Of a stretch of DNA of 10,637 nt, positions 5,773 to 10,637 are shown piece after piece. Numbering within the stretch: position 1 is the stretch's first letter; each line of letters opens with the position of its first letter. The stretch is from Desulfobacterales bacterium (lineage in GTDB: Bacteria > Desulfobacterota > Desulfobacteria > Desulfobacterales > DAOWNP01): positions 1-10,637 of the forward strand of contig JASFBI010000025.1 in assembly GCA_030149595.1 (NCBI GenBank), written 5' to 3'. The notes beneath the pieces are model-generated. The model worked only from the letters and a program-made list of their open reading frames with translations, ran no database searches and was not told where the DNA came from. The position numbers and the translations under genes are program-made.

Positions 5773-6579
5773 CTACTTTCCTTTAAACACTGCTTTTCTT
5801 TTTTCAAAAAAAGCAGTAGTCCCCTCTACTAAATCTTCGCTAAAAGCTGTTTCATTCTGCATTTTTTCTATCTCTTTAAGATCTTTCTCCAAAATGGTCT
5901 GGTAATGAATCAGCTTTTTAAAAATGTGTTTATGCCCTTTTATAGCAAGAGGAGCATTATATGCAATCTCCTTTGCCAGATTATAAGTAAATTCATGAAG
6001 TTCTGCCTTGGGAACAATATCATTAACAATACCCATATCTTTTATTTTTTCCACAGAATAATATCTGCCCGTAAAAATTAATTCCTTGGTATTGGCAAGA
6101 CCAATTACATTTATAAATCTTCTTATGCTTTTAGGAGGATACAAAATGCCTAATTTTGATACTGGAATCCCCATTTTTGAACCTTCCGATGCAATCCGGA
6201 TATCACAGGTCATCGCTAAATCACACCCCATCCCAATAGCATAACCATCAATCATAGCAATAACAGGATAAGGAAAATTTTCAATAGCTCCCATTCCTAC
6301 TACTAAAGGATCTATTGGTTCAGATTCTTCCTTGTCACCTTCTTTGTTTTCACCATTAATATTCGCTGATATCTCTGATATATCATAACCTGAAGAAAAA
6401 GCTTTATTCCCCTGCCCTCTTATAACAACAGCTCTAACATCATCTTTTTTAGCAAATTCATTTAAATATTCTGCAATTTTTATAAGTATTGCAGGATTTA
6501 GTGTATTTCTTTTTTCAGCACGATTTATAATCAACGTAGCTACAAATCCGTCTATTTCCAAGAGCAATTCATTCTCCAT
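5773..6579 (-). CDS. Crotonase-superfamily enzyme, methylmalonyl-CoA decarboxylase-like
   Basis: Crotonase-fold enzymes act on acyl-CoA thioesters, stabilising an enolate in an oxyanion hole. Numbering from the ATG (268 aa), the first oxyanion motif is AFSSGYDI (60-67) and the second GYAIGMGCDLAM (112-123). The usual hydratase Glu pair is absent: the first position is Asp120 in GCDLA, and the PE of hydratases is PV (139-140) in IPVSKLG, followed by Tyr147. The PV-x-LG-x-x-Y pattern, FS-x-G-x-DI-x-E, DPL and KELIFT resemble E. coli methylmalonyl-CoA decarboxylase (ScpB/YgfG) from memory, although its His after the FS-x-G is Tyr here. An acidic insert (about 73-88) separates the motifs. The frame also offers GTG at 6582; ATG at 6579 sits 8 nt from AAGGGG and is preferred. 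The superfamily is certain; the reaction is inference. Confidence 0.85.
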   Translation of the reverse strand: MENELLLEIDGFVATLIINRAEKRNTLNPAILIKIAEYLNEFAKKDDVRAVVIRGQGNKAFSSGYDISEISANINGENKEGDKEESEPIDPLVVGMGAIENFPYPVIAMIDGYAIGMGCDLAMTCDIRIASEGSKMGIPVSKLGILYPPKSIRRFINVIGLANTKELIFTGRYYSVEKIKDMGIVNDIVPKAELHEFTYNLAKEIAYNAPLAIKGHKHIFKKLIHYQTILEKDLKEIEKMQNETAFSEDLVEGTTAFFEKRKAVFKGK

Positions 6580-6634
6580 CACAAATACCCCTTTATTTTT
6601 TTAAATTTCAGCAAATTTTTCTTTACATGCATAA

Positions 6635-6663
6635 CTTATAAATATAATTATTTTAATAAGCAA
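6635..6663 (-). promoter_or_regulatory. Probable promoter of the crotonase gene (minus strand)
   Basis: On the minus strand TTGCTT (plus-strand 6658-6663), a 17-nt spacer and TATAAG (6635-6640, 5 of 6 to TATAAT) predict a leader of about 50 nt. Spacing is ideal, but the -35 match is only moderate. Confidence 0.4.
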
Positions 6664-6772
6664 CCAGCAAATTATATCTATAATTAGTTTACAAAAATAT
6701 CAAAAAAAAATAACATCATTGTTTACAACAACTGCCTGTAATTTACAAAATATTTAAAAAGGGAAGTTTCCT

Positions 6773-7067
6773 ATGCAAATAAAACCTGAATTTATATTTA
6801 TATTCTTTAAAAAAAATCTTTTTCTGTGTTTTTTTACTTTTTTTATGGCCACATTATCTCTTTACGCTTCTGTTTTGTATGCAGCTCAAAAAAAGGAGTG
6901 TAAAGAGATAAATATAACGATCCTGCAAACCTCTGACCTGCATCATCATGCAAGAGGTCAAAGAGTGGATGGCTCTGGTTAAATACCTGCAAAAATTAAA
7001 AAATATTCCTGCTTCTGTTTATGGAAATAATGGAACTGCTGCAAAACGTATTGTTTTTGTAAATTAA
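6773..7067 (+). pseudogene. 5'-nucleotidase/metallophosphatase remnant with large internal deletion
   Basis: The ATG at 6773 follows GGGAAG and opens a signal-peptide-bearing frame (cleavage near LYAAQ, residues 35-39) that runs into NITILQTSDLHHHARG, the start of the metallophosphatase domain of secreted 5'-nucleotidases. TSDLHHH carries the first metal ligands (Asp and His). The frame then stops at 6980-6982 after 69 residues. From about 6954 a different frame reads EVKEWMALVKYLQKLKN and ends YGNNGTAAKRIVFVN* at 7065-7067, which looks like a C-terminal tail of the same kind of protein. Functional relatives are several hundred residues long, so the middle has been lost and the joint, near 6950-6960, is out of frame. 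No active enzyme can be made. The N-terminal identity is strong; the tail's membership is likely but less certain. Confidence 0.72.
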
Positions 7068-7074
7068 AAAATTT

Positions 7075-7130
7075 AGATTTCCAGACAGAATTAAGTTACC
7101 ATAAGGCAGATATACTCTGCCTGAAAATCT
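7075..7130. terminator. Nested inverted repeats between convergent genes
   Basis: AGGCAGA/TCTGCCT (7104-7110 with 7116-7122) forms a 7-bp stem with a 5-nt loop. The right part, 7116-7130, can instead pair with 7075-7089 (AGATTTCCAGACAGA) with two imperfect positions, so two alternative stems compete. It ends 12 bases from the chemoreceptor stop. There is no T-tract, so termination is inferred mainly from position. Confidence 0.4.
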
Positions 7131-7142
7131 GAGTAAACTATA

Positions 7143-9485
7143 TTAAAAATCCTTAAAATCATCATCCATGGGAATTACCTGCTCAGGGTTTACCTTGCCT
7201 GTTAGAGATGCTGCAGGCGAAGCTTTTGCAGTAACCATTGGTAATTTTTGCTGGTTGGTCATTTTTTCCGGTGAAACCATTGCAAAAACATGATCCTCCC
7301 TTTCTTTGCCTTTTCCTGCTCCTCCTACCATTATTGACAACTCATTAACTATACTCTTCAACTGTTCTGCCTGAGCATTTAACTCTTCAGAAGCACTGGC
7401 AGACTCTTCAGCACTGGCTGCATTCTGCTGGACTACCTTATCCATCTCACCTACTGCTATATTTACCTGTTCAATCCCCTGGGACTGTTCATTGGATGCT
7501 GCTGAAATCTCGCCCACAAGCTCTCCTACCTTTGAACCGCTCTCTGCAACTTTTGTAAACTCTTCATTGGTTTTATTAACAAGGGCAGAACCTTCTCCTA
7601 CTTTTTTTACGGTCCCTTCAATCAATACTGCTGTACTTTTAGCAGCTTCAGCAGATCTCAGTGCAAGATTCCTCACCTCTTCAGCAACTACTGCAAACCC
7701 AGCCCCTGCTTCTCCTGCCCTTGCAGCTTCAACAGCAGCATTTAGAGCAAGAAGATTGGTCTGAAATGCAATCTCATCAATAGTTTTAACCACTTTCTGG
7801 GTATCATCACTGGCCTTTGAAATATCTGTCATGGATGCTGTAAGATCCTTCATAGATTGATTGGCAGATATTACCACCTGATTTGTCTCTTTCATAAGAG
7901 TATCTGCCTCGGTAGAATTATCTGCATTTTGCTTGGTCATGGAAGACATCTCTTCAAGTGATGAAGATGTCTCCTCAATGGATGCTGCCTGCTCAGATGC
8001 TCCTTCAGCCAGGGACTGACTTGCTGATGATACCTGTCCTGAAGCTGATGCCACCTGATCTGATCCATCTGTAAGCCCTCCTATAATTCGTTTTAAAGCA
8101 TCTGTTATACCTTTTGTAATGAAAAAAGCACCAAAAACTCCAACAATAAATGCTATGATAGACCCTGTAATCATAACCATGGATGCATTAGACAATGATG
8201 ATGCTACCTCTTTGGATATTCTTTCGCTGGCTGTCATACCTGCATTTACCAAATTTTTACAGGCATCTATAACTTTTTGACCAGAAACACCACGCTTTTC
8301 ACCAAGCTCCTGAAGAGTATGCCAGTTGTCAATAAAGTCACCCATGGCGGATTTATAAGAAGAGCCAGCTTCTTTGATATTATTAATTCTCTCAATATCC
8401 TCAGCAAGGCGGGTTATTTCCCTAAGACTATTAAATCTATCATTAGTTTTATCCAGATTCCTCATTGCTGCATCCATTATATCAGGGTTGCGCAGAGCCT
8501 GGGATTTAAATGCACCTATTCTTGAAGTATTACAAATTTCAATAATATCATATACAATAGAAATCTTTGCATTACGCTCTATCATGTCTTTGGTCAGTTT
8601 TTTCTGCTGATCCTCAAGATAATCAACACAGTTTTTTACATAAATACCAGCATTTTCATCCATTGCACTGCGGTATTTATTCAAAACAGATTTACGTGCT
8701 GCATTTCCTTTATCAGATTCTATGAGGAAACCACCCATGGAATTTTTATACCCTTTTGCTGCTTTTTCAATATAATCAACACGTTTAATATCATATTCAG
8801 CATGGGTGATTTGCCTGAGGTCTCTCAATACAGGGGTAGTCTCATCCATTTTATCAATAGCATTTCCCATGAGATCTGAAGCATTTAATGCCTGGGATTT
8901 AAAATTGGATACCCTTGCATCAGATCCAAGAGAAACAAGGAGACTAACAAACTTTATCTTATCCTGACGTTCCTTGAGATCTTTTTTAAAAGCTCTGTTC
9001 TGGCCTGCTAAAAAATCGTTACAGTTCTGCATATATTTTACAGCTGATTCGTCAAGTATTTTTCTTTCTGCCGCCATTTTAGCGTTAATATTTACTGTGT
9101 CCTGAACCAGTTTTTCATACTCATCCGCTGCCCCGGCTGCAATATCTAACTGACCCTTTAATTTGGTAAGGTTCTTTGCATTTTTTTCAAGCTCGTAACC
9201 CTTATCAATGGCTTTTTTTCCAACAAGCAACTCTATTTGAGCCTTTTCAAGAAATTTTTCATCTTCTGTAAAACCATACCCGCGCATCTCATACATCATG
9301 CGGTTTGCTGCCCCTCGAAGATCAACAGCTATTATCACTTCAGATACATATTCATCTGCAAGAAGATTGGTCTGGTCTCCGGATTTATTCATATTAAAAA
9401 TTCCGATACCACCAAGAGTTGTCATAATTACAATAAGAATCCCAAATCCTAACGCTATTTTTGTCCCCACTGTCATACTCTTCAT
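7143..9485 (-). CDS. Methyl-accepting chemotaxis protein with duplicated helical sensor
   Basis: This transmembrane chemoreceptor signals through CheW/CheA. Of its 780 residues, TM1 is about 8-30. An all-helical periplasmic sensor (31-433) follows, of the HBM-like type, and TM2 is about 435-456. The sensor contains a tandem repeat with a constant 131-residue offset: YMQNC at 151 matches YVKNC at 282, FKSQAL at 195 matches 326, and the YK near GYKNSM at 246 matches SYKSAM at 377. A third, more diverged module seems to occupy about 45-145. After TM2, [16 protein letters not shown] leads almost directly into the coiled coil, so no full HAMP domain is evident. The hairpin tip [20 protein letters not shown] (571-590) is canonical. 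The tail ends MDDDFKDF, without a CheR-docking NWETF-type pentapeptide. AGGGAGA lies about 8 nt before the ATG at 9485. The ligand is unknown and no che genes are adjacent. Confidence 0.95.
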   Translation of the reverse strand: MKSMTVGTKIALGFGILIVIMTTLGGIGIFNMNKSGDQTNLLADEYVSEVIIAVDLRGAANRMMYEMRGYGFTEDEKFLEKAQIELLVGKKAIDKGYELEKNAKNLTKLKGQLDIAAGAADEYEKLVQDTVNINAKMAAERKILDESAVKYMQNCNDFLAGQNRAFKKDLKERQDKIKFVSLLVSLGSDARVSNFKSQALNASDLMGNAIDKMDETTPVLRDLRQITHAEYDIKRVDYIEKAAKGYKNSMGGFLIESDKGNAARKSVLNKYRSAMDENAGIYVKNCVDYLEDQQKKLTKDMIERNAKISIVYDIIEICNTSRIGAFKSQALRNPDIMDAAMRNLDKTNDRFNSLREITRLAEDIERINNIKEAGSSYKSAMGDFIDNWHTLQELGEKRGVSGQKVIDACKNLVNAGMTASERISKEVASSLSNASMVMITGSIIAFIVGVFGAFFITKGITDALKRIIGGLTDGSDQVASASGQVSSASQSLAEGASEQAASIEETSSSLEEMSSMTKQNADNSTEADTLMKETNQVVISANQSMKDLTASMTDISKASDDTQKVVKTIDEIAFQTNLLALNAAVEAARAGEAGAGFAVVAEEVRNLALRSAEAAKSTAVLIEGTVKKVGEGSALVNKTNEEFTKVAESGSKVGELVGEISAASNEQSQGIEQVNIAVGEMDKVVQQNAASAEESASASEELNAQAEQLKSIVNELSIMVGGAGKGKEREDHVFAMVSPEKMTNQQKLPMVTAKASPAASLTGKVNPEQVIPMDDDFKDF

Positions 9486-9565
9486 TTTAAACTCTCCCTA
9501 TGCTTTACCAAACTGTTTTAAGAAACATGTTACAAAACAAACTATACTTTAGCCTCGTTTTTGAT

Positions 9566-9588
9566 TTAAAAATGCGTACTGTTTTTAA
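9566..9588 (-). terminator. Weak AT hairpin between the flavoprotein remnant and the chemoreceptor
   Basis: TTAAAAA (9566-9572) and TTTTTAA (9582-9588) form 7-bp arms with a 9-nt loop, just past the stop of the minus-strand flavoprotein gene. On the minus strand the right arm is a short T-run, so weak termination is possible. The same 107-nt gap must hold the chemoreceptor promoter; TATAGT (plus-strand ACTATA, 9541-9546) is a possible -10 without a convincing -35. No flagellar sigma-28 promoter (TAAA-N15-GCCGATAA) is seen. Confidence 0.25.
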
Positions 9589-9592
9589 CAAC

Positions 9593-10637
9593 TTATTTTT
9601 TTTGATTAATTAAATTTTCTACATAATTTGAAATGGCAATGCATGAAGTAAGTCCTGGTGATTCTATACCAATCAGGTTTATTATTCCAGGAAGACCTTT
9701 GTCTGATTCTTCATGGATAATAAAATCGTAAAAAGGATCGCCTGGTTTTTGAAGTTTTGGCCGTATTCCTGCCATGTCAGGAGTAAGGTCTTTTTTTTTT
9801 ATAAAGGGGAGAAATTCTTTTACTGAGTGAAAAAAAATATCCTGCGATAAAGGTGAAACAGAGTAATCAGTTTTTTTGTCTGCAAGATATATGGCATTGG
9901 GACCTATTTTTAATCTCCCGTAAATGTCAATGGTGGCATGGATACCCAGCCCTGTATTGTTTGGAAGAGGAACAGGATATATAAGCCTGTTTACAGTAAA
10001 GGGAGGTGTATTCACGCTGAAATATTCACCTTTCCAGAAATGTTGCCGGTATCCTGCCTTATCAATATCAATTCCCATGGACTCAGCGATTGTATCAGCA
10101 TTATGCCCTGAGCAATTAATAAATAGTCTTGTAATAAAAGAAAAAGGTTTGCCATCAGGATAGATGACTTTTACTTTGTATTTTCCGTCATCTATTTTTT
10201 TGACATACTGAATTTCGGTGTTAAAAATAAATTTGGTGCCATTTTTTTTTGCCTGGGAAAAAAAGGAATGCATCAGTTTATGGGAATCAATGATTCCGGT
10301 TGAACCCGAATGGATCGCAGCAGTTGCTTTGATATTTGGTTCAAGTTGAGTGAGTTGTTTTTGAGTAATAAAGTTAATGTTGTTTACGCCGTTAAGTTTT
10401 GCTTTTTCTCTTATATTTTCAAGTATCTCTTCTTCTTTAGGGTTGGTTGCAATGATAAGTTTGCCACACATAAGATGTTTTATACGATGGGTTTTACACC
10501 TTTTGTAAAGCAGCTTGTTTCCTTAAATGCAGAGTGTGAGTTTAAGGGAATCTTTGGGATAATAAATACCTGCATGAATTACTTCGCTGTTACTGCTGCT
10601 GGTTGCAATACAGCACTTTTCATTTTTTTCCATAACA
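9593..10637 (-). pseudogene. lhgO: L-2-hydroxyglutarate-oxidase-like FAD protein, interrupted by TAA, cut by window edge
   Basis: DAO-fold flavoproteins of this group (LhgO/YgaF) oxidise L-2-hydroxyglutarate to 2-oxoglutarate, passing electrons to the membrane. The intact part, 10471 to 9593, is 292 residues: GKLIIAT (3-9), an FAD/substrate core and a C-terminal SPGLTSCIA like the family's SPGLT motif. Upstream in the same frame the sequence continues without a frameshift to the window edge: [19 protein letters not shown], then TAA (plus-strand TTA, 10523-10525), then GNKLLYKRCKTHRIKHL into MCGKLIIAT. Relatives have a residue there (often Glu, or Ala in E. coli), so a single change such as GAA to TAA explains the stop. 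[12 protein letters not shown] is well kept, but the preceding SRNS-type motif reads SSNS, suggesting longer decay. The FAD-binding N-terminus lies outside the window. The ATG at 10471 lacks a ribosome site and would give an N-terminally truncated, presumably inactive protein. Confidence 0.8.

Noticed and set aside
7492..7764. 90-residue plus-strand frame inside the chemoreceptor gene
   Set aside because: It is the antisense shadow of the conserved signalling domain (Ala/Ser-rich codons); the minus-strand reading is a complete, canonical receptor.
9486..9592. Flagellar sigma-28 promoter for the chemoreceptor
   Set aside because: A TAAAGT-like -35 is present on the minus strand, but nothing like GCCGATAA follows at the right distance.

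Overview
The window is AT-rich (about one third GC by eye). It looks like accessory or housekeeping chromosome of a sulfate-reducing, strictly respiratory deltaproteobacterium (Desulfobacterota, most likely Desulfobacterales). The pointers are a periplasmic class III (tetraheme c3-type) cytochrome, a chemoreceptor with an extended helical sensor and the [24 protein letters not shown] signalling region, a crotonase that resembles methylmalonyl-CoA decarboxylases, and a tiny lysine-rich protein. The assignment rests on gene content only; no rRNA or tRNA is present.

Layout, left to right. (1) 96-1325 (+): a CNNM/CorC-type membrane protein with DUF21, paired CBS and CorC_HlyC domains. (2) 1326-1800: a 475-base gene-free stretch with a probable promoter, a hairpin and the first copy of a diverged 30-bp repeat. 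(3) 1801-2226 (+): a secreted tetraheme cytochrome, followed by a 20-bp perfect bidirectional terminator. (4) 2337-3014 (-): a zinc ribbon / helical repeat / zinc ribbon protein of unknown function, and 3140-3949 (-): a GTG-initiated glycerophosphodiester phosphodiesterase. (5) 4168-5283 (+): DNA polymerase IV (dinB). It has no NTG start codon upstream of its catalytic aspartate; the expected ATG position reads ATA. (6) 5284-5588: a gap with the second repeat copy and a promoter, then 5589-5699 (+): a 36-residue lysine-rich protein with a hairpin behind it. (7) 5773-6579 (-): a crotonase-superfamily enzyme. (8) 6773-7067 (+): a wrecked 5'-nucleotidase, with N-terminus and C-terminus joined out of frame. 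(9) 7143-9485 (-): a 780-residue chemoreceptor with a 131-residue ungapped tandem duplication in its sensor. (10) 9593 to the right edge (-): an L-2-hydroxyglutarate-oxidase-like flavoprotein interrupted by an in-frame TAA.

The genes do not form one operon or pathway. Most are single transcription units that face each other or diverge, separated by inverted repeats. Three of ten loci carry a lesion visible at base level (lost start codon, internal deletion with frameshift, nonsense codon), so local gene decay, or base errors in the assembly, is the main theme. I found no CRISPR array, complete insertion sequence, tRNA/rRNA, phage module or defence system, and no convincing case for a wholly new multi-gene system. 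The least explained signals are the paired repeat upstream of two unrelated genes, the dinB start and the duplicated chemoreceptor sensor.
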